Shown here: positions 24,096-32,417 of the stretch, one piece after another
Layout of the letters: the number at the start of each line of letters is the position of its first letter
Position numbering within the stretch: position 1 is the first letter of the stretch
Source of the DNA: an uncultured candidatus Porisulfidus sp.
GTDB lineage: Bacteria > Pseudomonadota > Gammaproteobacteria > Poriferisulfidales > Poriferisulfidaceae
Reading direction: 5' to 3'
DNA: 64,000 bases
NCBI GenBank assembly: GCA_958431155.1
Contig: OY288106.1
Coordinates: forward strand, 1,447,888-1,511,887
Position numbers and translations under genes: made by a program
Notes under the pieces: generated by a model
Databases searched by the model: none
What the model was told of the DNA's origin: nothing
Seen by the model: only the letters and a program-made list of their open reading frames with translations

Positions 24096-24521
24096 CCCGG
24101 CCCCAACCGCTTGTCAGCGCCCGTTCCGTGGGAGTGTACCGGGGCGGACGCTGGTTGATTCACGATGTCAGCCTTGACATCCATGCCGGCGAGGTCGTGA
24201 CCGTGGTTGGTCCCAATGGTGCCGGCAAAAGCACCTTGCTGGAGACCCTGCTCGGGTTGCGCCGCCCGGATGCGGGCAGCGCGAACCCTGGCTCATACTC
24301 CGGAGCAGATAGCACTGATCGCCATTCTCATTGCGACGCTTTCAGGTGCGTTGGGCCTGTACCGTTCTCTTTGGCTCGATATCCCAGCCGGGCCCTCCAT
24401 AGTGACGGTGGCCGCATTCACCTTTTTAGGGTGTCTAGCGTTCGATGCGGTGGCCCAGCAGTTGAGCCGGAGCCGGGGCGTCAGGCGTAGCGTTGCTCAT
24501 GCTCCAGAAGACGGCGCTTGA
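24092..24521 (+). pseudogene. znuC-znuB deletion remnant
   Basis: The first 60 or so codons encode the start of a ZnuC-type ATPase, with Walker A VVGPNGAGKSTLLETLLGL. At about 24277-24290 the sequence jumps, in a different frame, into the C-terminal end of a ZnuB permease (HTPEQIALIAILIATLSGAL, then WLDIPAGPSIVTVAAFTFL). The intact ZnuB at 30439-31263 has the matching tail ([38 protein letters not shown]). So most of znuC and most of znuB were deleted. No Walker B, signature or His loop remains; the product cannot work. Confidence 0.88.
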
Positions 24522-24990
24522 TCTCCAGGAGTTGCTCTCCCTTCTCGCGGATTAACGGTCCTCCGTAGCCTCCAAGTCCGTTTTTTCCCACCACTCGGTG
24601 GCAGGGCACGACGACACAAAGCGGATTGTGGCCGTTGGCGGTGCCGACCGATCGCGGACTGCCGCCGGCCTGCTCGGCGATGTCGGTGTAAGTTCGGGTC
24701 TGTCCGTAAGGAATGTCCAGAAGCGTGCTCCATACCCTGCGCCGGTATTCGGTGACCGGGTTGTCTTTGTTCAGCGTGGCGAGCGGAAGCTCGAATACCC
24801 TGCGCTTGCCGTCGAAGTATTCCCGGAGTTGCCGCGCAGCGGCACGGGTCAGGGCGTTCGGACGGTCGGGGCGCCGCTTCCGGTGGTCCAGATTGAAGAA
24901 AATCGCCGACACGCCATGCCGGTCGGCATGGATTTCGATGGGCGCGTCTAGGGGCGTGTCGAAACTCTGGAAGCCGATGTCGTCCGGCAT
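24481..24990 (-). CDS. ogt: Methylated-DNA--protein-cysteine methyltransferase
   Basis: About 169 residues. The active-site motif is VVPCHRVVGKNGLGGYGG with the alkyl-accepting Cys in PCHR. The helix-turn-helix segment (IPYGQTRTYTDIAEQAGGS, then RSVGTANGHNP) contains the arginine finger. It repairs O6-methylguanine by suicide transfer to itself. The Met at 24990 is preferred; a Met at 25050 would overlap rplS. Its 3' end overlaps the tail of the znuC-znuB remnant on the other strand, so the deletion brought the two close. Confidence 0.93.
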   Translation of the reverse strand: MPDDIGFQSFDTPLDAPIEIHADRHGVSAIFFNLDHRKRRPDRPNALTRAAARQLREYFDGKRRVFELPLATLNKDNPVTEYRRRVWSTLLDIPYGQTRTYTDIAEQAGGSPRSVGTANGHNPLCVVVPCHRVVGKNGLGGYGGPLIREKGEQLLEIKRRLLEHEQRYA

Positions 24991-25000
24991 GGCTGCCGAA

Positions 25001-25357
25001 TCACCCGCCGAGCTTTTCTTGGATGCGTGCGGCCTTTCCAGTGCGGCCACGCAGGTAGTACAGTTTTGCGCGGCGTACTTTCCCGCGGCGCTTGACGTTG
25101 ATCGAGTCGATCAGCGGGCTGTGCATCTGGAACACCCGCTCCACGCCTTCGCCGTGCGAGATCTTCCGCACCGTGAACGAGGAGTTCAGGCCGCGATTGC
25201 GCCGGGCGATCACCACCCCTTCGAACACCTGCAGGCGCTCGCGTTCGCCCTCCCGGACCTTGACCGAGACCGCAACCGTGTCGCCTGGCGCGAACTTAAC
25301 ATCAGCCAGGTCTTGGCGCATCTGTGCGCTTTCCAGTTTCTCAATCGTCGCGCTCAC
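25001..25357 (-). CDS. rplS: 50S ribosomal protein L19
   Basis: 118 residues from a GTG start at 25357 ([20 protein letters not shown]), which aligns with the normal L19 N-terminus; upstream in-frame Met codons lie inside trmD. The core [21 protein letters not shown] and the C-terminal [17 protein letters not shown] are diagnostic. L19 sits at the 30S-50S interface. It overlaps the end of trmD by 17 bases. Last gene of the rpsP-rimM-trmD-rplS operon. Confidence 0.95.
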   Translation of the reverse strand: MSATIEKLESAQMRQDLADVKFAPGDTVAVSVKVREGERERLQVFEGVVIARRNRGLNSSFTVRKISHGEGVERVFQMHSPLIDSINVKRRGKVRRAKLYYLRGRTGKAARIQEKLGG

Positions 25358-26105
25358 GGTCTGTTTCCTCTGAGGTTGAGTCCAGGTATTCATCCAGCAA
25401 AGCCCGGTCTTCCGCCGACAACGCGGTGCGATCAAGCAGATCCGGGCGGCGTCGGTAGGTGCGTCCGAGCATTTCGCGCCGTCGCCAGCGCGCTATTTTG
25501 CCATGATCGCCGGATAAAAGCACCTCCGGCACGCGCAGGCCCTCGATTTCTTCCGGCCGGGTGTAGTGGGGGCAGTCTAAAAGCCCCTCGCTGAACGAGT
25601 CCTGCCCAGCCGATTCCGCGCAGCCGAGAACGCCCGGCAACAACCGGGCAACGGTGTCGATCACCACGGCCGCGGCCAGTTCGCCGCCGGACAGCACATA
25701 GTCGCCGACCGACCACTCGGCGTCTACCTGCTGGTTCAGGAAGCGCTCGTCGATTCCTTCGTAGCGCCCGGCGATCAGGATCAAACCCTTTTCTTTCGCC
25801 GCCTCGCGTGCCAGCGCCTGGGTGAAGGGAATTCCCTGGGGGGTCAGCGCGATCGTGCGGGCTTCCGGATTTGCCTTGCGCACCGAACCGTGCGCTCGTG
25901 CCAGCGGTTCGTATTGCATGACCATGCCCGGGCCGCCGCCGTAGGGGCGGTCGTCCACGGTATGGTGCGGATCTTCGGCGAAATCGCGCGGGTTGGTGCA
26001 GTGCACCTGTACTTTGCCCTGCGTGCACGCCCGGCCAACCACTCCCTCGGAGGCGACGGCCTCGACGATCCCCGGAAGCAGCGCGACGATGTCGAAACGC
26101 ATCAC
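25341..26105 (-). CDS. trmD: tRNA (guanine-N1-)-methyltransferase
   Basis: 254 residues. Knot-forming motifs are intact: [24 protein letters not shown] and [15 protein letters not shown], the SAM-binding trefoil knot. The catalytic Asp lies in the D of [18 protein letters not shown]. It methylates G37 of tRNAs to prevent frameshifting. It sits one base from the rimM stop and overlaps rplS. Confidence 0.97.
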   Translation of the reverse strand: MMRFDIVALLPGIVEAVASEGVVGRACTQGKVQVHCTNPRDFAEDPHHTVDDRPYGGGPGMVMQYEPLARAHGSVRKANPEARTIALTPQGIPFTQALAREAAKEKGLILIAGRYEGIDERFLNQQVDAEWSVGDYVLSGGELAAAVVIDTVARLLPGVLGCAESAGQDSFSEGLLDCPHYTRPEEIEGLRVPEVLLSGDHGKIARWRRREMLGRTYRRRPDLLDRTALSAEDRALLDEYLDSTSEETDRERDD

Positions 26106-26106
26106 G

Positions 26107-26598
26107 TCACTCCAGCACGCCGTCCCAGCGCAGATCGATCCGGCGTTGTTCCAAATCCACGTTCAGCACGGTCTCACCGGGCGCGTAGGGGATGAGGTAC
26201 TCCTGCTCTCCGCGAATGAGCAGCACATCATGGGTGGCAGTCTCCAAGACCTGATCCACGGTACCAAGCGCTTGCCGGTGCTGATCGTACGCGGCCAGCC
26301 CCAGCAGTTCGCGGTGGTAGTATTCGCCTTTCGGCAAGGTAGGGAACTGTGCTGAATCGATCCATATTTCTTGGCCCCGCAGCGCTTCCGCCTGGTCGCG
26401 GTCGTCCACCCCGCGGAGTTTGGCGATCAGGCCTCGGGAAGTGCGTCGGCCGGATTCCGGCTCATGGATGTTGCTGTCTCCGTCGGTGCGCAGCTGCCAG
26501 GGACGGTACTGGAGGAGGTTGTCGATGGGACGGGTGTACGAATACACCTTGACCCAGCCCCGCACGCCGTACACGCCGCTGATGTATCCACACAGCAC
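26107..26598 (-). CDS. rimM: Ribosome maturation factor RimM
   Basis: At least 163 residues. The N-terminal RimM domain (GYISGVYGVRGWVKVYSYT) and the C-terminal PRC barrel (YYHRELLGLAAYD to DLEQRRIDLRWDGVLE) are clear. It assists 30S head assembly around S19. The first plausible start is a GTG at 26598, but the conserved strand continues upstream in frame (AAPAYVLCGYISG), so translation may begin further upstream at a non-ATG codon before 26650. The operon position, between rpsP and trmD, is standard. Confidence 0.93.
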   Translation of the reverse strand: MLCGYISGVYGVRGWVKVYSYTRPIDNLLQYRPWQLRTDGDSNIHEPESGRRTSRGLIAKLRGVDDRDQAEALRGQEIWIDSAQFPTLPKGEYYHRELLGLAAYDQHRQALGTVDQVLETATHDVLLIRGEQEYLIPYAPGETVLNVDLEQRRIDLRWDGVLE

Positions 26599-26659
26599 AT
26601 AGGCGGGGGCCGCGGAGCCGGAGGGGTCCGTGGCGGGGGAGGTGTTCAGAGGGGCGGCC

Positions 26660-26914
26660 TCAGGCGGCCTGCAGCTTGGCGTGTTTTCGAATCAGCTGCG
26701 CCGCACGGTCGGAAAGCTTCGCGCCCTGCTTCAGCCAATGCTGCACGCGCTCCTGGTTGATGCGCAACTCTTCTTCCTTGCCGGTGGCAATGGGATTGAA
26801 AAAGCCTAGGCGCTCAAGATATCCGCTGTCACGGGGCTTGCGCGAATCGGTGACCACCAGATGGTAGAACGGACGCTTCTTCGCGCCGGCTCGGGATAAA
26901 CGGATTGTGACCAA
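26660..26914 (-). CDS. rpsP: 30S ribosomal protein S16
   Basis: 84 residues, start TTG at 26914: the protein reads (L)[20 protein letters not shown], matching S16, which begins MVTIRLxRxGAKKxPFY. A Shine-Dalgarno GGAG lies about 8 bases upstream of the TTG. No ATG or GTG gives this N-terminus. First gene of the rpsP-rimM-trmD-rplS operon, with the tRNA-Ile2 gene 125 bases upstream on the same strand. Confidence 0.95.
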   Translation of the reverse strand: MVTIRLSRAGAKKRPFYHLVVTDSRKPRDSGYLERLGFFNPIATGKEEELRINQERVQHWLKQGAKLSDRAAQLIRKHAKLQAA

Positions 26915-27039
26915 GAGTTGCTCCGGAGAGTCGTTCCACAGGTTGCGGGGTGCGCATTCTAACAGAAACCGGGTCTCGCCACCTAGCCGATTTCCCTTTG
27001 ATATAAAGCGGGTCCGGTTTTCCATGCCTGTCGCGGAGG

Positions 27040-27116
27040 TGGTGGGCCCGGCAGGATTCGAACCTGCGACCAAAGGATTATGAGTCCCCTGCTCTAACCG
27101 ACTGAGCTACAGGCCC
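27040..27116 (-). tRNA. ileX: tRNA-Ile2 (anticodon CAU)
   Basis: 77 bases including an encoded CCA. The seven-base acceptor stem, the D arm (AGCTCAGTCGGTTAGAGC), anticodon loop CTCATAA and the T arm all fold. The anticodon arm and variable loop (GGGGACTCATAATCC, TTTGGTCGC) resemble tRNA-Ile2, whose C34 becomes lysidine, more than elongator or initiator tRNA-Met. Its place beside rpoD is the same as ileX in E. coli. Identity as Met cannot be fully excluded by sequence alone. Confidence 0.85.
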
Positions 27117-27143
27117 ACGATGGGGTCGGAATCCGGGCTCCGG

Positions 27144-28916
27144 TCATTCCCGGTCGAGGAAACTGCGAAGCAGTTCGGAGCGGCTGGGATGGCGCAGTTT
27201 GCGCAAGGCCTTGGACTCGATCTGCCGGATTCGTTCGCGCGTCACCTCGAATTGCTTGCCGACCTCTTCCAAGGTGTGATCCTGGTTCAGGTCGATGCCG
27301 AAGCGCATGCGCAGCACTTTCGATTCGCGGGGCGACAGCGTGCTGAGTGCTTCGCGGATTGCCTTGGCTACCGCCGCTCGGGTGGTGGCATCTTCCGGAA
27401 GTTCCTGCGAGGTGTCTTCCAGACGATCCCCGATGTGCAGGTCGTCGTCGTCGCCGACGGGGGTTTCGATGGAGATCGGGTCGCGGGCGATGCTTTGCAC
27501 GCGGCGGACCTTGTTCTCGGCCAGCTCCATCCGTTCCGCCAGCTCTGAGGCCGTCGGTTCCCGCCCTTGTTCCTGCATGATCTGCCGGGAGATCCGGTTG
27601 ACCTTGTTGATGGTCTCCGTCATGTGGACCGGTACCCGGATCGTGCGCGCCTGATCCGCGATGGAGCGGGTGATGGCTTGGCGGATCCACCAGGTCGCAT
27701 AGGTGGAGAATTTGAAGCCGCGCCGGTATTCGAATTTGTCGACCGCTTTCATCAATCCGATATTGCCTTCCTCGATCAGATCCAGGAAATGCAGGCCGCG
27801 GTTGGTGTATTTCTTGGCGATCGAGATGACCAGACGGAGATTGGCCTCGACCATTTCATCCTTGGCCTTTTGCGCCTGCACATCGGCCATACGCAGGTTA
27901 CGGACGATGGACTTGATGACGGGTAGTTTCAGGCGGTGCGTGTCTTCCAGCGCTGCCAGCTTCTTCTGGTGGGTCTCGATCTGCTTGCGCACCTTGCGCA
28001 GGTTCTCCTTGTACGAGATCTGGCGGCGCAGGCAATTACCGATCCAGGCCGGTTTGGAGGCGTTCTTCAGAAAATCCTTTTCGAAGTCCTCGGGGGGCAT
28101 GCCGGCGTCAAGACAGAGTTCACGAATATTGGTTTCTTCCTGGTGGGAGGCCTCGCCCATCTGATGCACGATTCTGCGCAGTTCGGAAACAATGACGGGA
28201 GGCAAGCAGAACAGGACGAAGTAGTCGGCCACCTCGCCGCGGCGACGTTGGTAGGCGTTCGGGTTGCGCCGGACATTGCTGTTCATGGCCCGCTTGTGGC
28301 GGTTGGCCAACTCGCGGAAACGGGTTTGTACCTGGCGCTTGGTGGGTGAGCGATCCTTCTTGCTGTCCTTGGTAATCTCCACTTTCTCCGGTTGGACGCG
28401 CGGGTCTTCGAAGCCGAGCACAAGGTCGGCAATCTTGATTTTCTTCTGCTTGAGCTCTTCGTATTTCTCCAGCATCCTCTCGATCACGAGCGGGCATTGC
28501 GCCATGGCGAAGGCAGCGTTGCACTCACTGAGCTCGATGCGCTTGGCGATCTCGATCTCTTCGGCCCGGCTCAGCAGGCTGACCGCGCCCATCGCGCGCA
28601 TGTACATGCGGATGGGATCCGAAGTATGCGAATCGTCCGGGGCCGGGGTTGTGTTTTCGGGCGCGTCCGGGTCTTTCCCCTCGATCTCCTCACTCTCGCC
28701 CAAGAGGTCGCGCTCCTCATCAGGGTCCTGTTCCAGAATTTCGATCCCCATGTCGGACAGGCTCTCGACCATCAGGGAAATCGATTCGTCGTCGTGCTCA
28801 TCGGCCAGACGCTTGTGGATTTCGTCCAGCGTCAGGTGCCCCTGCTCGCGCCCGTGTGCGATCAGTTCTTCGAGGGTATTGTCGAGGTCGGCCGAGGGAG
28901 TGGAGTTCTTGCTCAT
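27144..28916 (-). CDS. rpoD: RNA polymerase sigma-70 factor RpoD
   Basis: 590 residues from ATG 28916 ([19 protein letters not shown]); an upstream Met is less likely. Region 1.1 lies at the N-terminus; region 1.2 includes [11 protein letters not shown]; a long non-conserved region follows. Regions 2.1-2.4 contain [21 protein letters not shown] and the [19 protein letters not shown] helix that melts and reads the -10. Region 3 has HMTETINK. Region 4.2 is [21 protein letters not shown]. This is the primary sigma factor. dnaG is not next to it here. Confidence 0.97.
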   Translation of the reverse strand: MSKNSTPSADLDNTLEELIAHGREQGHLTLDEIHKRLADEHDDESISLMVESLSDMGIEILEQDPDEERDLLGESEEIEGKDPDAPENTTPAPDDSHTSDPIRMYMRAMGAVSLLSRAEEIEIAKRIELSECNAAFAMAQCPLVIERMLEKYEELKQKKIKIADLVLGFEDPRVQPEKVEITKDSKKDRSPTKRQVQTRFRELANRHKRAMNSNVRRNPNAYQRRRGEVADYFVLFCLPPVIVSELRRIVHQMGEASHQEETNIRELCLDAGMPPEDFEKDFLKNASKPAWIGNCLRRQISYKENLRKVRKQIETHQKKLAALEDTHRLKLPVIKSIVRNLRMADVQAQKAKDEMVEANLRLVISIAKKYTNRGLHFLDLIEEGNIGLMKAVDKFEYRRGFKFSTYATWWIRQAITRSIADQARTIRVPVHMTETINKVNRISRQIMQEQGREPTASELAERMELAENKVRRVQSIARDPISIETPVGDDDDLHIGDRLEDTSQELPEDATTRAAVAKAIREALSTLSPRESKVLRMRFGIDLNQDHTLEEVGKQFEVTRERIRQIESKALRKLRHPSRSELLRSFLDRE

Positions 28917-29074
28917 TGGATAGGATAGCGGGGCGTAACCTCTCATTTTACCAGCATCTAACACAAAGACTCCGTCTGAGTCTCTTCCGGCTCTTCGCGG
29001 AAGCCTGGTCTCAATTAGTCACTGCAACGATTCCGGCAACCGGCGAGGAATGGCTTCGCGAACTCTACAAGGTC

Positions 29075-29440
29075 GTGGCCCAACGGCGCGGCGTCATGTT
29101 CCGGTCGATTGTCGGGCTCATGGGGACGACGACCGGGGACAGCGAAGGGGTCTACCACTGGATCGCCTTGCTGACGATCCTCGTTTTCGGGGTTGGGATC
29201 CTGGCTTCGGCCCTGACCATGCTGACCGTAACCTTGGTTTCGGTGAAGGAAGCGCACGGGGCGGAGAACGGACTGAAACGGTTCGTCGACGGCGAGACTG
29301 ACCGCAACAAGGCGATGTTCACCGCCGAGCCGCAGATTTTTCGCCTGGCCGATTTCGCCACCTTTGCCGGGGCCGTCAGCGCTGTGGGGTTTATGCTGGG
29401 AGGCTTGATCAGCCTTATTCTGCTGACCCTGTTTTTCTAA
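29075..29440 (+). CDS. Small two-helix membrane protein
   Basis: I do not recognise the family. The start is uncertain: GTG at 29075 or ATG at 29096, giving 115-121 residues. Two hydrophobic segments are clear, YHWIALLTILVFGVGILAS and FATFAGAVSAVGFMLGGLIS with the following ILLTLFF end. Between them is a charged cytoplasmic or periplasmic stretch (KEAHGAENGLKRFVDGETDRN). It is divergent from rpoD and its stop overlaps the end of znuA by 4 bases. Confidence 0.6.
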   Translation: MAQRRGVMFRSIVGLMGTTTGDSEGVYHWIALLTILVFGVGILASALTMLTVTLVSVKEAHGAENGLKRFVDGETDRNKAMFTAEPQIFRLADFATFAGAVSAVGFMLGGLISLILLTLFF

Positions 29441-30378
29441 GGTTTCCCGAGGCAGCCCACGAAAGCGGTGCCCAGCCCCTGCAGGATCTGGAACCAGGCA
29501 TCCGCACCGGGCGGAATGCTAATGCCGATCGGATCAAGTGCGGCGGTGTCGGCCGCCGTTCCCTCAATCACGGTCTGGACCAGATCTGGTTCAAACTGGG
29601 GCTCGGTAAACACGCAGCGGACATCATGCTTCGCCAAGGCGCGGCGCAGTTCCGTCAGGCGCTTGGCGCCCGGCGCCCGCGCTGGATCAATAGCGACTGC
29701 GCCAAGACCCCTCAATTCAAAAGCGTGTTCAAAATACCGGTAACCGTCGTGGAACACGATAAAAGGGCGGTCGCGTACGGGCGTCAACTGTGCCCGCAGC
29801 ACTTCGGTTTGCGCCGCGATGCGTTCGCGCATCATGGCGGCATTGTCGCGGTAGGTCTGGGCACGGAATGCATCGATCCGGGCGAGCGTGTGCATGACGA
29901 TATCGACAATCCGGCGTGCATTGCCGGGATCAAGCCAGATATGCATGTCGAACTCACCATGGGCATGGCCATGGTCGTGATGTTCGTCCACGTGAACCTT
30001 CGCTTCCTCGCCATCCCAGATGCCGCCCCCGCGATTGGGCAGGAGGTGGATTCCCGCTTCCTCATGCAGCGTGACGACTTCGGCTTCAGTCCCGAGATTT
30101 TCAATGGCACGGGCCAGAAAGGTTTCCATATTCTCGCCGATCCAGATGATAATATCCGCTTCGCGCAAGGTTTTTGCTTCGGACGGACGCATCTGGTAAA
30201 CATGGGGTGAAGCGCTGCCCGGCACGATTAGCCGGGGCTCGCCGATTCTCCCCATCACGCCGGCAACCAGAGAATGAATGGGTTTGAGGCTCACCACAAC
30301 GTTGGGTGAGGCATCCGCCGCATGCGCAGGCAGGCCGGAAACCACGAGGAGCACGGCAAAAATCAATTTCCTTTGCAT
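29437..30378 (-). CDS. znuA: Zinc ABC transporter, periplasmic binding protein
   Basis: 313 residues with a Sec signal peptide (MQRKLIFAVLLVVSGLPAHA). It is a cluster A-I solute-binding protein: VVVSLKPIHSLVAGVMG, the first His ligand in SASPHVYQMRPS, and a His/Asp-rich loop (HVDEHHDHGHAHGEFDMHIW) typical of zinc-specific ZnuA. Later ligands lie in the VFHDGYRYFEH segment. It takes Zn2+ from the periplasm to ZnuB. It is the last gene of znuC-znuB-znuA. Confidence 0.93.
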   Translation of the reverse strand: MQRKLIFAVLLVVSGLPAHAADASPNVVVSLKPIHSLVAGVMGRIGEPRLIVPGSASPHVYQMRPSEAKTLREADIIIWIGENMETFLARAIENLGTEAEVVTLHEEAGIHLLPNRGGGIWDGEEAKVHVDEHHDHGHAHGEFDMHIWLDPGNARRIVDIVMHTLARIDAFRAQTYRDNAAMMRERIAAQTEVLRAQLTPVRDRPFIVFHDGYRYFEHAFELRGLGAVAIDPARAPGAKRLTELRRALAKHDVRCVFTEPQFEPDLVQTVIEGTAADTAALDPIGISIPPGADAWFQILQGLGTAFVGCLGKP

Positions 30379-30438
30379 TTCAGGCGTCTCCTAGTTTGCT
30401 GACAATTTCAAGCGACTGTTTCTTTCTACGGTCTTGCC

Positions 30439-31263
30439 TCATCTTGGATTTTCAGAAGTCGGGTCCAGGTTCCGGAAGCGCCCCAGAACAGGAGCGAGCA
30501 GACTGACCATGAACATCGCGGTGGCCACCAGCACAATCATCGGTCCCGCCGGAAGATCCCACTGTAGGGACCCGAACAGGCCGGCCACAACCGAGATCAC
30601 CCCGACGAGGGTCGCAACAACCGCCATCTGCTCGGGGGTCGTCACAAAATAGCGGGCGGTCGCCGCAGGAATGATCAGGAGCGCAACCACTAGCAGCATG
30701 CCGACAATTTTCATGCCTACCGCAATCACTCCGGCGAGCAGGAACACGAGCAACAGGCGCACCCGCTCGACCCGCACCCCCTCCACGGCGGCAAGGTCCC
30801 GGTTGATGGTCATGGCAAGCAGATTGCGCCATTGCCTGAGTAAAACGATGGTGGTGAAGACTAGGGTCCCCAAAATGAGCCATAGGTCGACGGACCCCGT
30901 CGAGAGGATGTCCCCGAAGAGATAGCCCAGGAGATCCACCCGCACGTTCTCCATGAACGCAATGACGACCATGCCCGCCGCGAAAATGCCGTGCGCGAAC
31001 ACGCCCAGCAAGGTGTCAAGCGGCACCAGCTGCTGGCGCTCCAGAAGCGCCAGGCCTCCCGCAAACAGCAAGCACATTGTAAACACGGACAAAGTCGGTT
31101 CGATCTCGATCAGGAAGCCCAAGGCGACGCCCAGAAGCACCGTATGGGCGAGCGCTGTGCCAAAAAAAGCCATGCGGCGCCACACGACGAAGCAACCCAC
31201 CGGACCGGAAATCAGCGCCACACCGACCCCGCCGAGCAAGGCGCGCAGGAAAAAATCATCCAT
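30439..31263 (-). CDS. znuB: Zinc ABC transporter, permease
   Basis: 274 residues from ATG 31263 ([20 protein letters not shown]), with about eight membrane segments, an ABC-3 family permease. It includes [21 protein letters not shown] near the N-terminus and [20 protein letters not shown], the coupling region. The start overlaps the end of znuC by 8 bases, indicating translational coupling. Its C-terminal region is what lets the degraded ZnuB tail near 24.3 kb be recognised. Confidence 0.94.
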   Translation of the reverse strand: MDDFFLRALLGGVGVALISGPVGCFVVWRRMAFFGTALAHTVLLGVALGFLIEIEPTLSVFTMCLLFAGGLALLERQQLVPLDTLLGVFAHGIFAAGMVVIAFMENVRVDLLGYLFGDILSTGSVDLWLILGTLVFTTIVLLRQWRNLLAMTINRDLAAVEGVRVERVRLLLVFLLAGVIAVGMKIVGMLLVVALLIIPAATARYFVTTPEQMAVVATLVGVISVVAGLFGSLQWDLPAGPMIVLVATAMFMVSLLAPVLGRFRNLDPTSENPR

Positions 31264-32050
31264 GCGAGGTTCCTGCAGGTTCGGCCGGCACCGGGTCGCG
31301 TCCCGCATCGTGGCGATGGTCATGTTCATGGGGATAGACTGCGAGAGAATCAGCAAGAGACTTGCCGAAAAGAGAGGCAAACACCGGGTCGCCGGTGATT
31401 TTTCGCGGGGGGCCACTGCAGCACACGTGGCGGTTGAGGCATACGACCGTATCCGTTGAGGCCATGGTCAGATGCAGGTCGTGTGACACCAGAAGGACGC
31501 CGCAGCCGTATCGGTCCCGGATCTCTGTAATCAACCGGTAGAGTTCGGCTTGGCCGCTGACGTCGACGCCTGCCAGCGGCTCGTCGAGCACGAGCAGGTT
31601 GGGCTTCTGCAGCAACGCGCGGGCAAGAAGCACGCGGTTCAGCTCTCCTCCGGAAATCTCGGCCATCGGGTGGTCGAAGATCGCGCCGGCCCCGACTTCG
31701 TCGAGCACCGCCTCGGCCCGTGCGCGCGCCACCGGGGCGCCCAAGGCCAGAAAGCGTCGCACGGTCACCGGCAGAATGGGGTCACGATGCACGTGCTGCG
31801 GCGAATAGCCAATGCGCAGGCCGGGCATGCGCACCACGTTCCCGCGATCCGGAACAATGGCGCCGAGCAGCACACGTATCAGTGTCGTTTTCCCGGCACC
31901 GTTGAGCCCCACCAACGTAACGATTTCTCCGGCATGGACGTGCAGATCCACCGAATCGAGAACAGGGCGCCGCCCGTAGCGCACGCTGACCGCACGCGCT
32001 TCGATAAGCGGCATCGTCGATGATTCGCGGTCAGGTGAAGAAATGGACAC
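31256..32050 (-). CDS. znuC: Zinc ABC transporter, ATP-binding protein
   Basis: 264 residues from GTG 32050, or 252 from ATG 32014; no strong RBS decides. Walker [13 protein letters not shown], signature [16 protein letters not shown], Walker [13 protein letters not shown] and H-loop [10 protein letters not shown] are intact. The His-rich C-terminal tail ([11 protein letters not shown]) is common in zinc transporter ATPases. First gene of the operon, with a Zur-type palindrome about 100 bases upstream. Confidence 0.93.
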   Translation of the reverse strand: MSISSPDRESSTMPLIEARAVSVRYGRRPVLDSVDLHVHAGEIVTLVGLNGAGKTTLIRVLLGAIVPDRGNVVRMPGLRIGYSPQHVHRDPILPVTVRRFLALGAPVARARAEAVLDEVGAGAIFDHPMAEISGGELNRVLLARALLQKPNLLVLDEPLAGVDVSGQAELYRLITEIRDRYGCGVLLVSHDLHLTMASTDTVVCLNRHVCCSGPPRKITGDPVFASLFGKSLADSLAVYPHEHDHRHDAGRDPVPAEPAGTSHG

Positions 32051-32146
32051 GAAAAACTATTTTATCGAGCATATGATACAAGCCAGCGGTGCGAGCAGCA
32101 GGAAACGACAAAGTCGGGCCTTTTTCTTCCACATAATCAGGCCTAT

Positions 32147-32172
32147 TATGTAATAATATATCATTACATTTC
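32147..32172 (-). promoter_or_regulatory. Zur box upstream of znuCBA
   Basis: The 20-base inverted repeat TGTAATAATATATCATTACA (32149-32168) has arms that pair at all but one position per half. With flanking TTTC it reads GAAATGTAATGATATATT on the minus strand, a good match to the Zur operator GAAATGTTATANTATAAC. It lies 98-122 bases before the znuC start. Confidence 0.7.
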
Positions 32173-32233
32173 TGGGGCAGTCTCTTCCAACGAGAAATGA
32201 GTATCCATGTTGTCAAGAAATAGTCTTGGTGGA

Positions 32234-32301
32234 AGATTCAGTGTTTTGCGAACAGGATCGGCTCTGGCTGCCGACCGCCCCGGTTGCAAAACACTGAATC
32301 T
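32234..32301. promoter_or_regulatory. Long perfect inverted repeat between znuC and copA
   Basis: Left arm 32234-32249 (AGATTCAGTGTTTTGC) and right arm 32286-32301 are perfect 16-base complements, with a 36-base GC-rich loop that adds a few more pairs next to the stem. It ends 116 bases before copA. It could be an RNA structure in the copA leader, a bidirectional terminator between divergent genes (though no U-tract follows), or the scar of a small element. Confidence 0.6.
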
Positions 32302-32417
32302 CATTTCAAGATTGGAATAGAGTGCAGTGGTGAGGCGTGTCGAACCAAAGCCGAAATTTCCCCTTTTTCGATAGTGCAGGCGGGACTCCTGATGCGATAA
32401 GGACTATACTTTTACCT

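Noticed and set aside
24092-24300. A working second znuC
   Set aside because: Only Walker A survives; the frame runs into a ZnuB tail in another frame, so it is annotated as a deletion remnant.
27040-27116. Elongator or initiator tRNA-Met from the CAU anticodon
   Set aside because: The anticodon arm, variable loop and rpoD linkage fit tRNA-Ile2 better, though the anticodon alone does not decide.
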